This document shows positions 34,824-45,911 of a stretch of 64,000 nt of DNA, in pieces (position 1 is the first letter of the stretch; each line of letters opens with the position of its first letter). The notes beneath the pieces are model-generated. The model worked only from the letters and a program-made list of their open reading frames with translations. It did not search any database and was not told the origin of the DNA. The translations under genes and the position numbers were made by a program. The stretch comes from Ligustrum vulgare (lineage: Eukaryota > Streptophyta > Magnoliopsida > Lamiales > Oleaceae). The stretch spans positions 38,546,929 through 38,610,928 of the forward strand of contig OY743190.1 of assembly GCA_963555705.1 (NCBI GenBank), in the 5' to 3' direction.

Positions 34824-36104
34824 TCCTCTGTAACATCCCAAAATTTTCATATCTTTATTTATTTAGTTTAATTTTAGTTTTAAGGGATGATAGGAAACCT
34901 TAAGAAAAGATGAGCAAAATATCCTTAATTATGATTTCAAGGACCAAATTGGCTTAAAATAAAATTATGAATAGTATTTTGATTCAATTAGAAATTAAAT
35001 TATATAATAAGGACCAAGCTGAAAATTTGGTGAAGATTCAGCTTAAATTACTGAATTGCCATTGTAGAGGACTCAACTTTATGACCCTAGTAAATAATAT
35101 GTGATGAGCCACTTCTGATGCATGTTACACCATCTTTTAGATCACAATGAGATCTACACATTGGTATCAGATTTGAGATCATCTAAGACTGGGAGTCACT
35201 TGAAAAATCGAGCCAAACCTGCATACATGAAAATGTAAGAAAACCTGAAAAATTTGAAATTTGGCTAAGTATAAAATCCTGTTGAACCGCCAACTTTGGA
35301 GGACTGGTTTGAACTGTGTATTGGCCTATTCTCTTTGCATGTATGACTGTTACGAAGCTGGTAACGTGAGCTTTCCAATGGTATAAAGAATGGCCAAAAC
35401 GGAATCCATCTCGACCTTCAAATATTAGCCTAAAAGTGACCATATGGAATAAGAAATCTGGGATTTTTCTTATTAAAATAATGAATAAGTAGGACACCTG
35501 TCTCACTTCACCAGATTTCCTTAGGACCAGTTTGGCAGTGTTAATTTGAATAGGTAACAAGCTCGATAAATATTCGTATAAATAACCGTTGAATTAACAT
35601 AAATGTAACATGAAGTATTAAATAAGTAGAAATGTGACATGGGAACCCAACCAAACATAACCTAAAACTAAGGTCCTGTATATACATCTTCATTCTGATA
35701 ATACTCTAACCCAGAACAGCCTCTGAGATCGATCGAACCAATTGGAACCAGGTATTTCATTTTCAGAACTTAGAATTCTTATGGAATTCATCAAATTCTT
35801 CATATGATTTCTTTAACCCATGAATGTATAAGTTATGAATACTTAAATAATTAAGAAATTCATAACTTATACACTCATATACTACCAGAAATTGAATTGA
35901 ATCAACACTGAATTCGATTATCAGAATCTGCAGAATCGGGTGCTACTAGTAGCATCCGAACCTGTTACTGGAAAAATTGAAAATTCTGGCAGTACTGATA
36001 ATGATTATCAAACAGGGTTATTATCTAAACTAAATGCTTTCTTTTAAGCCTTGGTTCATCAAATTATTAACTTAATTTTATATCCATAAAATTATAAATT
36101 TCAG

Positions 36105-36135
36105 GCTAGCAATCCTAAGAAGAAACCAGCCTAAG
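36105..36135 (+). other. Predicted internal exon in family-B LTR (copy 2)
   Basis: AAATTTCAG ends at 36104 and AAG/GTGAGTAAAG starts at 36136. It is the counterpart of 11635-11666 with both splice signals preserved. Confidence 0.45.
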
Positions 36136-37727
36136 GTGAGTAAAGTAGATAGTTTCTCTTCTATGTGGTATACTGATTCATATTTATTTTATGTGGATTC
36201 ATACTTGATATGAATTATTCTAATACTTAATTAAGATCTTGTAGTGTTTAATCTCGTTTATGAATTTACTGGATTGATTAATGGATGAAATTTATAGAAT
36301 GGAAATCTGTATATGGTTCTAATGTTTCTGCCCAGATTTGCATTTAACATCAAAACTCTATGTTTAACTTGAAATTTCAATTTATGCCCTGAGAAAGATG
36401 TTAATGATTGAATTATTGAATTACAGAATATAAATTATACCATGAGTTATCAGATCTAAGTAATGCATGTGTGAAAAAGCTGATTCTATGATGAATATAA
36501 AATCTGAAAATTTCAAGTTGCAACAAAATGAAAGTGAAATGAAATTTTAATTCCAATAAAGTTTGATTCTATAATTAAAGATGTTTATTCTTTCAATTTA
36601 AGTATTGTTTGTCATTAGGTATGATTCAAGAGAACCAAATTAGAGAAATACCCTATCAAAATGTAGTACTAATTAAGGATCACATGCATGTGTATTTAGA
36701 AAATGTTACCTTTACATTTAGAAAAGAGGAATGTGATGGTTAAGAACTTAGTGTGTATTTAGATAAAGTGGAGGATGTATAAAATCAAACTAGAAGTTTT
36801 AAACAAGAAAGGAATTGGGGTTGAGCTCTTTACGTAAAATACATATTTAGCTACCATATTTGGAGGAATCTTCCTGTTTTATTTTTAGCAGTTTAATTTT
36901 AGCTAGATGTTTTGTAGTACACTAAGATGCTCTGATAATGATAGTAATGATTGATACTTGCATCATAACATTTACATACATTCATGATCATTACATGTGT
37001 GAAAGAGAAATCATAAAGAAAGAAAGATTTTAAAACTTTAAAAGGTCCCTATTTAGGTGGTACACCTAGGGAGAGTCCCTAATTGAGGTCACAGGCTATT
37101 AGATGCCCTTAGAAGAAAGAAACATTCAAGCTAGTATGCTTGGGAGCAAATTGCTCTAGAAAAGAAAGAAGAAGAATCGAGTTAGTAAAATCGTGAGTGT
37201 AAAGAACACTCTTGTGACCTTGTGCTTGATTAAGCACTCTTGCGCGTAGGTGTACAACCCTAATAGGGAAGGGCCCAAGAGAATAAATAAATAATGAAGA
37301 AAGAAAAGTATATAAATGGTACATGCATCATATTCCAAGAACGAAAATAGAAGTAAAAAAAGAAGGAAAGAATGTGTACCACCATGCATGGCATTTTCAT
37401 ACATCATTTTCATACTTGTTTAAATTGAATTGAAGGCATTAGTAAATCAGTAAAGTTAGAGAAAATCTGGACTGAGAAAGAGTTTCTAATGCTCTTATGT
37501 GATTTACTTGTTAATATAAGTGATTGTGGCATTATTTGGTATATTTAATTCTTGTGAAGTTACTAAGATACTCATATCAGATTTTTTGTACCGTATTCAC
37601 TTACATATGCAAGGTAAGATTCAAAGTTCAGAGGTAAAGTTATTTTACTTCATGAATTATGCATAATTGTTCCTACTTTACTCACTAAGCTTCACCGCTT
37701 ACAAGTCTTTTATGACTAATATAGGTA

Positions 37728-37934
37728 ATGGACCGAGAGACTCATGAAGCAATAAGAACTTGGTGGAGAACACCAAGGAATGGGACGGAGTATCATATTA
37801 TTACGAAAATAGAAGTTTGGAGCCACTTTCCTCGTTTCCTGGGATTATATATAAAAGAAAGAATGTACAAGGTGATGCATGTCTACGATGTGGTAACCTT
37901 AGAGCCAAAGGGAACATACTTCTTCATCATATGA
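37728..37934 (+). CDS. Conserved 68-residue small protein encoded in the family-B LTR (copy 2)
   Basis: It starts MDRETHEAIRTWWR and ends LEPKGTYFFII. It is exactly the same length as the ORF at 13439-13645 with no gap. The central EYHIITKIEVWSHF and GLYIKERMYKV blocks are nearly invariant. The ATG lies three bases after TGACTAATATAG. Flanking LTR DNA between the two copies shows indels as well as substitutions, while the ORF shows only substitutions, mostly silent. A role for the product, such as a regulatory or nucleic-acid-binding factor of the element, is only a guess. No known family was recognised. Confidence 0.7.
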   Translation: MDRETHEAIRTWWRTPRNGTEYHIITKIEVWSHFPRFLGLYIKERMYKVMHVYDVVTLEPKGTYFFII

Positions 37935-38367
37935 GATGTAGAAGTGACTCAATTTTTGTATGGTAGCTTTTCCCTTAGTATGTTAGAAGGAATATTTTGT
38001 ATAAGATATCTAACTTGTTTGTGTATGATTACCCTTGTAAATCACCCTAGTCTTTTGTTAATAGGGTGACTAGATGAAAGTGTGAAAGGGTATATAATGT
38101 GATATGTAAGGGAAAAGCATAAATGTTGTAGCGACCGAGAAATTTTCAAATTTAAAAGTTATTTTTAATGAACTTGTCGCTAGACTCTCCAAATCCTAAC
38201 GGTCAAAATTAGCGCTCTCGTCTAGCCTATTAGTTATTTTGAGATTTTAAGAAATAAATTTATATTCATAAGTTTAAGTCCAAATTGAGATTTCAAAATT
38301 TGTTGAAAATCGTTATCCCATTTTTTGAATCCGAGGCCTTATTTTAATTCAAAATTCACATTTCTGA

Positions 38368-38368
<1 letters not shown>

Positions 38369-38442
<74 letters not shown>

Positions 38443-38465
38443 CATCATCATCATCATCATCATCG

Positions 38466-38496
<31 letters not shown>
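38369..38496. repeat. Compound (ATT)n-(ATC)n microsatellite
   Basis: About 24 ATT units are followed by about 18 CAT/ATC units with one CGT variant. Minus-strand frames here encode only asparagine and aspartate runs and are not genes. Confidence 0.95.
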
Positions 38497-39236
38497 AGAA
38501 ATTAATTCTCAGCCCTTCCAAATTCATAACTCCAGCATATTCAACTTCCCAATCAATGATCGGTTACAGAGAAATTAATTCTCAATCCTTCCAAATTCAT
38601 AACCCCAGCCTATACAATTCTCAAACAATGATCGGTCACAGTTTCTTCAAATTCCATGGAGTTACAGGCTGTTTCAGAGTGTATAAATTCGCCCTCATCC
38701 TCTTACATTTCCTCCCCATTTTTGAAAACTGGCAGCTTGGGTAAGTTTCCTTCATGTCTGCAATACACAAGTTTAAGATTGTCAAACACCTCCAAATCGA
38801 GCTTCACCAAGACACTGATTCACGACCACTTTCAAAAATCCACACTACACACATGTTTTCAGAAAACGCACATAATCAAGATACACACGATCAGAACTAC
38901 CGAACCCATCAACAACACGAACTCCATCATAGGCCCCTTTCAAATTCACCACTGCTGAAACAACTTCAAGCCCAACCAGCTAATTCACAACCCACAAACT
39001 GAACCTCCATCACTGAATTCAAGAGTCACAAACAATCTGCAATGATTTCATATGAATGAACCCAACTCCATCGAATCATCACCGCATCGTCACCTCCAAA
39101 CCGGGGCTGCCCATTCAAAAATCAAACCAAAATCGCCACTTTTTCACATACCCAGTCGTCACCATATGATGGTGGCACCACCTCTGGTCGAGCGCTGGTG
39201 TTTGGCGTCGTTTGCCTCTGGTGTTGTAGATGGTCG

Positions 39237-39243
<7 letters not shown>

Positions 39244-39299
<56 letters not shown>
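39244..39299. repeat. (CT)n microsatellite
   Basis: About 28 CT units lie within the Tekay-type solo LTR. Reading frames through it give serine-leucine or arginine-glutamate repeats only. Confidence 0.95.
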
Positions 39300-39303
<4 letters not shown>

Positions 39304-40723
39304 GGCTCCCACGAAATGAGAAGAGGAAAAGAATTGGTTTTTATTAAATATCTGATTTTCGAAAATAGCCTTTCAGTCCCCAGTTTTCTAAAGTATTTAA
39401 TTCGGCCCCTCAGGTTTTAAAATTAGTTAATTCGGTCCTAAAACCATTTATTTCAATCCCTCACGATTTAAAACGTTTTATCTCAGCCCTACAGTTTCTG
39501 CTGAAATTCTTATTTGGCCAGAAGCTATCTAATTTTGTAAAATCAGTCCCCAAATTTATTTAAATCATTTAATTCAGTCCTACAATATTCAGTCCCAAGT
39601 TTTAAAAGTTGATATTTTAAGCCCCTGCAGTTTTAAAATATTTTAGCCAACCTATGATTTCTTACAATTATCTTATTTAGTCCCTAGAGTCTTTTAAAAA
39701 TCTTATTTTATACAAATTCATCTTTTTAAACCTAATTAATCCAAAATATAATTATATTTATTTATTTTATAGGACTAGACGAGGCGCGAGAAAATTAGAA
39801 GTATTATTCCCATTTGCTCAATACTCGAGAAATAAGGTAGACTCTAATCTACAAATTTTATTTTCAAAAGTGTGCATCAATGATTATTTGTGTGATAAGT
39901 TTAGCATGTATGATTGTGTTCATGAGAAACTACTTGCTTTACAAGCATGAGACTATATTACAAGAATTTACTTGCTTAAATGCATGAGACTTGGACTTGT
40001 ATTTATTTACTTGTTCATGAGACTACTGGTGATCGTTTCGACACCCGAGTCTTGAATATCATGATTATGTGTTTTAATTTATAATGTCAAATGATTATTA
40101 TGCGCGAGTCTACTGGGTATTTCTTCGAAATACTCACATTTTCCAAAAACCAATTTTGCAGATGATGGAGTTGGCGACGAGGCGTACGATGGTGGCCATT
40201 ATTGAGATTTTCGAAATGTTTTTATTTGAAATTGAAACTCATTTATTTCAAGTTTGTTTCGTCGAGTTATTTTATATAATCAAATTGTTGACCATTTGAG
40301 TCAATTTTTATAAAATTACGTGATTGACATTTCAGTTATTTTCCGCTTAATCTTATTTAGAAAGTTATTTGAGACGATGAAGTGACGATCCGAGTATTTA
40401 GAACTCGGGGCGTTACAAATGTTGTGTAAGGCTCCAAGTTAATATTATGAAGTTTATGTTATAAAATGGAATGGTTTGACAAGGGTTATAAATCTGAATA
40501 ATTGAAAGAAGTAATTGAATTCTGATGATATGATACTGGTAACCAAGAAATCTTTTAAAAATAGACTTAACAAATTGATATCAATACTGCTGGAAGGTTG
40601 TAAATTTAGATCAGCACAGGTATGATATTAATAGCACCCTGAAGCCATGTCTATAATTCAATCTGAAGCTATTAGTTTCCGCGTATAAAAAAAATTTAGA
40701 CAGATTTTGGGGTCGTTACAAGG

Positions 40724-40736
40724 TGGTATCAGAGCC
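40724..40736 (+). promoter_or_regulatory. Primer-binding site of family B
   Basis: TGGTATCAGAGCC begins three bases after the LTR end. It is Met-tRNA type and fixes the element and its LTRs on the plus strand. Confidence 0.9.
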
Positions 40737-41236
40737 TGGTAAAAAGGTTCTGAAGACTGTAATAATATGATACTTCCATTCCGAGATGTCCTCCATCACG
40801 TATGTTATCAAAATCTTACATGCAAGTGTTAAGAATGCAATAAAGATTTTTATCATTCAAAGGGTAGAATGACCTATGAAATTCAAGACTTTGGAGTAGA
40901 TGAAGGAAATTATTTACATTATAAACAGATTCTTTACATGAGAGATTAGAGATTCAGATATCACATTTAGATATCTAAACCTTCATTTCCTTACTACAAA
41001 AGTATTTACATTAGGGATAGAAAATTTTACAAAGCCGTCCCCCAAATAGTCATTACAAAAGATGTTCTAACACTAGAGCTAGTAAAGATACTAATTATCT
41101 TCTTCTTCATCCGAATCATTTTCTTCCTCCTCTTATTCACTTCCCGAACACTCTTTAATGTATCTTTCTAGAGCTCGGACAGACTCTTTCAGGACACGAA
41201 GTTCCTCCCTCACTTCGGTTTGGAAGAACCACATAT
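40737..41236 (+). other. Family-B leader, no sense gene
   Basis: About 500 bp lie between the primer site and the 3' end of the antisense ORF. I see only short frames. A glutamate/aspartate-type run on the minus strand near 41100-41150 is probably the continuation of the antisense protein's C-terminus beyond its stop, or its 3' untranslated region. Confidence 0.5.
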
Positions 41237-42226
41237 CTACGATAAAGCCATCCCAATTTTCTGCATTTGTAGGCATACTCCAGTAAACACATGACGTATT
41301 CCTGCCTTAACCCAAATTCCAACCTTCATCACAAAATCTACTCTAAGGAGAGATGTCTTTCCTATCTCATTACTTCGGGTTAAAGAAGACTCATTTTCAT
41401 CTGAGAAGTCTGCCTCCAATTTTCGCATCAAATCAGTGATCAAACAACCAAATACCATTATCCTAGAGGTAGGATGAAGGATGAATTCAGACATCCTAAA
41501 AACAATCAGATCACACACATTCAATTGGAACCCTATCACCGCTTGCCACATCATCCATATACCTTCCTTAGACAAACGAGATAATCGACCTGATCTAGGC
41601 CTAAAGAAATGAACCAAAATCATATGGAGTAACCTCATGTCCCTGCTCAAACTAGACACATCACGCTTAGGGGAGACTAATTCAAGATCTTCATACACAA
41701 CTCTACAAGCCTCAAGAAAATTGAATTTTTCTCCAAAAGCTTCCCCATGTAATGGCACATCATACAATTGAGACAACAATTTTGGGGTAATTATGAAAGA
41801 CATACCCTTCACATAAGTAGATGTATGAACCTGTACATCTTCTCCATTATCCAAAAATTTAGCATTGCAATAGAAATTCCTCACAATCCGGTCACAGTAA
41901 CGTCCCTCCACCCCCAATATATTTAACCAATTGAAATTTCTAAATTGCACCAAGTATGGAAATTGGATAGATTCAAGAGAAGCCATACTAATGTACCTTC
42001 CAGGTGCAAGTTTGACATTCTTAAACATCTTAAAAAGAGCACTTGAAGCAGCATTCTTGAACCAGAGATTAGGATATTCAATTGTACCAGGTGGTGGAGC
42101 GGTCGATCGAGAGGTGGAGCCACGGGTTCGAAGGGTTCTTCCATCTTTCTTCTTCACATTCTCTTGGTTTTTCTCATGACTAGAAGGGGATTTTTCCTTT
42201 TCTTTTGAGGGACGAAGAGAGGCCAT
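41237..42226 (-). CDS. Antisense gene in family B: putative plant transposon protein-like domain, 329 residues
   Basis: The minus-strand frame is open from 42418 (393 codons). I prefer the internal Met at 42226 (MASLRPSKEKEKSPSS), because the upstream part is only a (CT)n-encoded serine-leucine run that looks like a 5' untranslated leader. Residues 1-60 are basic and low complexity. From about residue 65 the protein has the order LAPGRYISMASL, FNWLNIL, VRNFYCNAKF, VHTSTYVKGMSFIITPKLLSQLYDVP, then a helical C-terminus with RPRSGRLSRLSKEG. This order resembles the 'putative plant transposon protein' domain often found beside plant retrotransposon genes. No stop or frameshift interrupts it, although gag and pol of the same element are broken. 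It lies between primer site and gag, opposite to them. The function is unknown. Confidence 0.7.
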   Translation of the reverse strand: MASLRPSKEKEKSPSSHEKNQENVKKKDGRTLRTRGSTSRSTAPPPGTIEYPNLWFKNAASSALFKMFKNVKLAPGRYISMASLESIQFPYLVQFRNFNWLNILGVEGRYCDRIVRNFYCNAKFLDNGEDVQVHTSTYVKGMSFIITPKLLSQLYDVPLHGEAFGEKFNFLEACRVVYEDLELVSPKRDVSSLSRDMRLLHMILVHFFRPRSGRLSRLSKEGIWMMWQAVIGFQLNVCDLIVFRMSEFILHPTSRIMVFGCLITDLMRKLEADFSDENESSLTRSNEIGKTSLLRVDFVMKVGIWVKAGIRHVFTGVCLQMQKIGMALS

Positions 42227-42284
42227 AAAATTTTGGAGAAGAAGGTGTAGATCAAAATTAGGGATTTGGTAGAAAATTGGAAGT

Positions 42285-42291
<7 letters not shown>

Positions 42292-42326
<35 letters not shown>
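42292..42326. repeat. (GA)n microsatellite upstream of the antisense gene
   Basis: About 17 GA units lie on the plus strand. On the sense strand of the antisense gene this is a CT-rich tract about 65-100 nt before its likely start codon, a common position in plant 5' leaders. Confidence 0.85.
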
Positions 42327-42327
<1 letters not shown>

Positions 42328-42594
42328 GGTTAGAATGGGGAAGAAGAAATAGAGAAGTGGGCCGGGTCAAATGAATGGATATATGGGCCAACAAGTGTCT
42401 AGGCTTGGGATTTTCCAAATATTCTTATAACTTTTAGTTGATCCATTAATATTGGATCAACTTGAATTGATTAATATTTGAAATAATTAATTTCTTCTAT
42501 TCATGTAAATTTTGTTTTATCATTATGATTTAGTGTTATATTTTATTCAAGCTGTAGAATTAAGACATTCTTATTAACTTTAGAAATTTTAGGG

Positions 42595-43560
42595 ATGGTA
42601 CGAGCGAACCCAACTATTGACCGATTAACTCAACTTGTTGAGCAACAAGCAAGGCAGATTGAACAACTTGTTAATCGTCCTGTAAACGATCCCGAAAGAG
42701 AAAGAAATCAAAGCAGTGAACGATTCCGACGTTTAAACCCACCTACTTTTACCGAGGCAAAGGATCCAATCGAGACCGAGAACTGGCTAAGGACAATGGA
42801 GAGAATGTTTGAGTATGCATGCATGGAGAATGCTGAAAAAGTAATTTGCGCATCTTTCATGCTTCGAGGAAGTGCGGGCCATTGGTGGGACACATTGATG
42901 AGTATGGGTGAGACAACAAATTTAATATGGGAAAGGTTCTGTGAGATCTTCAGAATTAAATTCTTTTCTACCTCTGTAAGAAATAAAAAATTGAATGAGT
43001 TCATTCAATTACACCAAGGATCCATGACGGTGACTGAATATATTAAGAAATTTGAAGAGCTGTCACGTTTTGCTACAAACATGGTTGGCACTGATGGACA
43101 TAAAGTTGACAGATTCCTCGAAGGACTTAAACTTGGCCTTAAATAGAGATGTGCTAATGTCAGGAATTCAAAATGTAACTTTTCCTAAAATTGTTGATAA
43201 GGCCTTACTAGCTGAACAAGCCGAACTCAGCATATGAACAAACAAGGGGATCGGAACAACCAAACTTGGAGAAATAATCAGAATAATAGGAACAAAAGGA
43301 AATGGTTTGGAAAACCACAAAGGGAGAGATCACAGCAACCAAAAATCAATCAGGAGGAGAGAACTGAAAGAGTAAATGGTAAGCCGGAAACTGGCAGTTG
43401 TAGTAAATGCAGAAAGGCACACTCAGGAGAATGTTTGTTTGGTAAGAGGATATGCTACATTTGTAAAAAAAAGAAGGACATATCTCTACAAACTGTCCCA
43501 CAAAGTCTGGACAAGGAAAGGCAAGAGCATTTGCAATGGTTAGGCCTTAAGCTGGATCAA
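42595..43560 (+). pseudogene. gag of family B (two frameshifts)
   Basis: The ATG at 42595 (MVRANPTIDRLTQLVEQQ) starts a frame with a coiled N-terminus and capsid core FRRLNPPTFTEAKDP and HWWDTLMS, open to 43146. A single-base change near 43140 then shifts the frame (RDVLMSGIQNVTFP reads in another frame), and it returns at about 43230. The zinc knuckle region has CSKCRKAHSGEC followed by CYICKKK. A second frameshift in the A-run at about 43466 scrambles the rest of the second knuckle. The gene is not functional. Confidence 0.8.
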
Positions 43561-44634
43561 GTAATGATGTTGTTGCAGGTACTATTTACATTAAGTCTAA
43601 ACCTGTATATACTTTGTTTAACTCTGGGGCCACTCATTCTTTTATATCCACCAATATGTTGGAGCCCCTAAACCTAACCACTGAATTTCTTCCCTTAGAA
43701 ATGGAGGTTAGCTTACCTTTTGGAACCAATTGTTGAGCTAACCATTATGTTCCAAACGTACCAATTGAAATTAAAGGAAAAACATATCCTATAGACTTGG
43801 TGGTGCTAGATTTGAGAGATTTTGATATAATTTTGGGTATGAGTTGGTTATCTTGTTATCAAGTAACCATTGATTGTAGGGCAAAAACATTGAATGTATC
43901 TGAACTAAGAACTATAGCCTTTCCTAAATCGGAGAAAACTTCAAAATTCATCATTTCGGTGCTGAAAGCAACGAAACTATTAGGAAAGGGTAATAAGGTT
44001 TAGCCTACATCAGATTCGAACACCAGAAAAACATGAACCTTTGCTAACCACTATACCTATAGTACAAGAATACCCAGATGTATTTCCTAAGGAGTTGCCA
44101 GGGCTACAGCCTGGGAGAGAGATTGAATTTGGTATAGAGATTTTACCAAGAACTTCACCCATTTCAAAGTCACCTTACCACATGGCACCCACAGAACTTA
44201 AAGAGCTTAAAACTCAATTAGATGAATTGATCCTCAAAGGTTTCATCAGACCTAGTATATCACCGTGGGGAGCTCCAGTGCTATTTGTGAAGAAAAAGCA
44301 TGGCACAATGAGAATGTGCATTGATTATCGTGAATTGAATAAGGTAAAAATCAAAAACAAACACCCGCTACCTAAAGTAGATGATCTATTTGATCAAATC
44401 CAAGGTTTCGCCGTATTTTCCAAGATAGACCTCAGATCTGGATATCATCAATTACGGATAAAACATGAGGATATCCCAAAAACAGCATTCAGTACTCGTT
44501 ATGGTCATTATGAATTTTTGGTAATGCCTTTTGGATTGACAAATGCTCCAGCAGCATTCTTGGATCTGGTGAATAGAGTATTCCAAGAATATCTGGATAA
44601 ATTTGTGATAGTTTTTATCGATGATATTTGAATT
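43561..44634 (+). pseudogene. Protease and partial RT of family B (truncated)
   Basis: The protease reads LFNSGATHSF near 43612: the catalytic aspartate of DSG is replaced by asparagine. In-frame stops occur near 43734 and 44002. RT is open from 44041 to 44631 with [41 protein letters not shown] and [12 protein letters not shown], and ends inside the catalytic motif at FIDDI. There the LTR tail follows directly. There is no intron at the nucleocapsid-protease junction (GTTGCAG/GTACTATT reads straight through). Confidence 0.85.
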
Positions 44635-44797
44635 GAAAAATAGACTTAACAAATTGATATCAATACTGCTAGAAGGTTGAATTTAGATCAGCATAGGTAT
44701 GATATTAATAGCACCTTGAAGCCATGTCTATAGTTCAATCTGAAGCTATTAGTATCTGCGTATAAAAAAAAATTAGACAGATTTTGGGGTCGTTACA
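44635..44797 (+). repeat. 3' LTR remnant of family B (last 163 bp)
   Basis: AAAAATAGACTTAACAAATT onward matches 40553-40720 with a few differences and ends GGGGTCGTTACA. The following TCCTC completes the target duplication. Confidence 0.9.
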
Positions 44798-44802
44798 TCC
44801 TC

Positions 44803-45880
44803 GAAACCTCAAGGAAGTTCAAATCTTAACTGGAAGGGTGGCTTCTCTCAGTAGATTTGATTCTAGATCCACCGACAAGTGCTTTCCTTTCTTCAAAACC
44901 CTCAAAGGAGGAAAAAGCTTCCTTTGGATGCCATAGTGTGAGCATGCCTTCACGGAATTAAAAGCATTCTTGGGACAAGCCCCGTTGCTATCAAAATCAA
45001 AGGCCGAGAGCCTTTGTTCTATATTAGTCCGGGAAGAATGTGGGAGTCAGCTCCTAGTGTACTATGTAAGCAAGGTGCTTCTAGACGCAGAAACTCATTA
45101 TCAGGACAAGGAAAAACTTGCCTTCGCATTGATCACTTCGGCCCGCAAGCTCTGACCTTACTTCTAATCACACACTATACAGGTTCTTACAAACTTCCCC
45201 ATGAGACAAGTTCTACAGAAACCAGACGCCTCCGGGCGATTGATGAAATGGGTAGTAGAAATTAGTCAATTTGACCTACACTTTTCACCTCGGATGGCTA
45301 TAAAAGGTCAGGTACTGGCAGATTTCATTGCTGAATTAACTCACCCACTAGAAGTGGAGGTTGAGAACATTGGAGATTGTCACGAATGGGGACTGTTTGT
45401 TTATGGATCTTCCACTAAAGGGAGAATCGGGGCCGATGTAATACTCATAAGTCCTGAGGGACACAGATTTCATAGCACGATCCGATTTGGCTTCACATTA
45501 TCCAATAATGTAGCCGAATACGAAGGGCTACGAGCAAACTTGAGACTAGCGATAGCTCTAAAAATCAAGGCCTTGAGAGCACATAGTGATTCCCAGCTTG
45601 TTGTTAGCCAAGTTAACAAAAAATTTGTGGCAAAAAAGCCTGGCATGATTGCGTACTTGAAAATGGTGAAGGGATTGATGATTCACTTTGAGAAGTTCAA
45701 GCTGGTGCATATACCACGTTCTGAAAGTACGAATGCTGACGCCCTGTCAAAATTGGTAAGTAGCAAAGATGCGAACCTCTTCAACACTGTTCCTATAAAG
45801 CACCTTACGGTCCCATCAATCGAGCCAGGGGTGGAAGTATTTTCTATAGAAGGGGAACCATCCCAATCCTCGCTTATTTG
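44803..45880 (+). pseudogene. RNase H and second (archaeal-type) RNase H of TAT element
   Basis: The first stretch to about 45190 is the Ty3 RNase H in broken frames (SKPSKEEKASF, then DKEKLAFALITSARKL). A 226-codon frame, 45201-45881, covers the end of it (WVVEISQFDLHFSPRMAIKGQVLADFIAEL) and the additional archaeal-type RNase H that marks the TAT lineage: SPEGHRFHSTIRF, NNVAEYEGL, ALRAHSDSQLVVSQV and ESTNADALSKL. The expected first catalytic aspartate (FVDGS) reads FVYGS here, so the domain would be inactive even though the frame is open. Confidence 0.78.
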
Positions 45881-45911
45881 AAGCACCAGACTCTGCCCAG
45901 TGAGCTGAAAG

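Larger units (their letters stand above)
38127..40417 (+). mobile_element. Tekay-type solo LTR nested in the family-B 5' LTR
   Basis: The start TGTAGCGACCGAG and end ACTCGGGGCGTTACA give 2291 bp, with the AATGT duplication at 38122-38126 and 40418-40422. TATAAA lies at 38682-38687, a donor-like CTTGG/GTAAGT at 38741, the stem-loop GGGTATTTC/GAAATACTC at 40115-40135 and an acceptor-like TTTTGCAG ending at 40161. There is no internal coding region, so it is a solo LTR. Confidence 0.92.
34829..40720 (+). repeat. 5' LTR of family B, split by a Tekay-type solo LTR
   Basis: It starts TGTAACATCCCA and ends GGGGTCGTTACA. It matches the solo LTR at 10361-14254 throughout at moderate divergence. Internal splice-like sites are conserved: GT at 35752, AG at 36104, GT at 36136 and AG at 37724. 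A primer-site-like TTGGTATCAGATTT occurs at about 35160, inside the LTR, as in the other copy (10697). Confidence 0.9.
34829..44797 (+). mobile_element. Family-B Del/Tekay-like element with antisense gene, pol and 3' LTR largely deleted
   Basis: The TCCTC duplication lies at 34824-34828 and 44798-44802. The 5' LTR (34829-40720) contains a nested solo LTR, so its own length is about 3.6 kb. It is followed by a Met-tRNA primer site, an antisense ORF (41237-42226), gag (42595 on) and the beginning of pol. At about 44634, inside the RT catalytic motif, the sequence jumps to the last 163 bp of the LTR. One internal deletion therefore removed the rest of RT, RNase H, integrase and most of the 3' LTR, leaving the outer ends intact. 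RT text ([20 protein letters not shown]) places it near Tekay/Del. Confidence 0.9.

Noticed and set aside
38339..38527. Asn/Asp-run frame on the minus strand
   Set aside because: It is entirely encoded by the ATT/ATC microsatellite.
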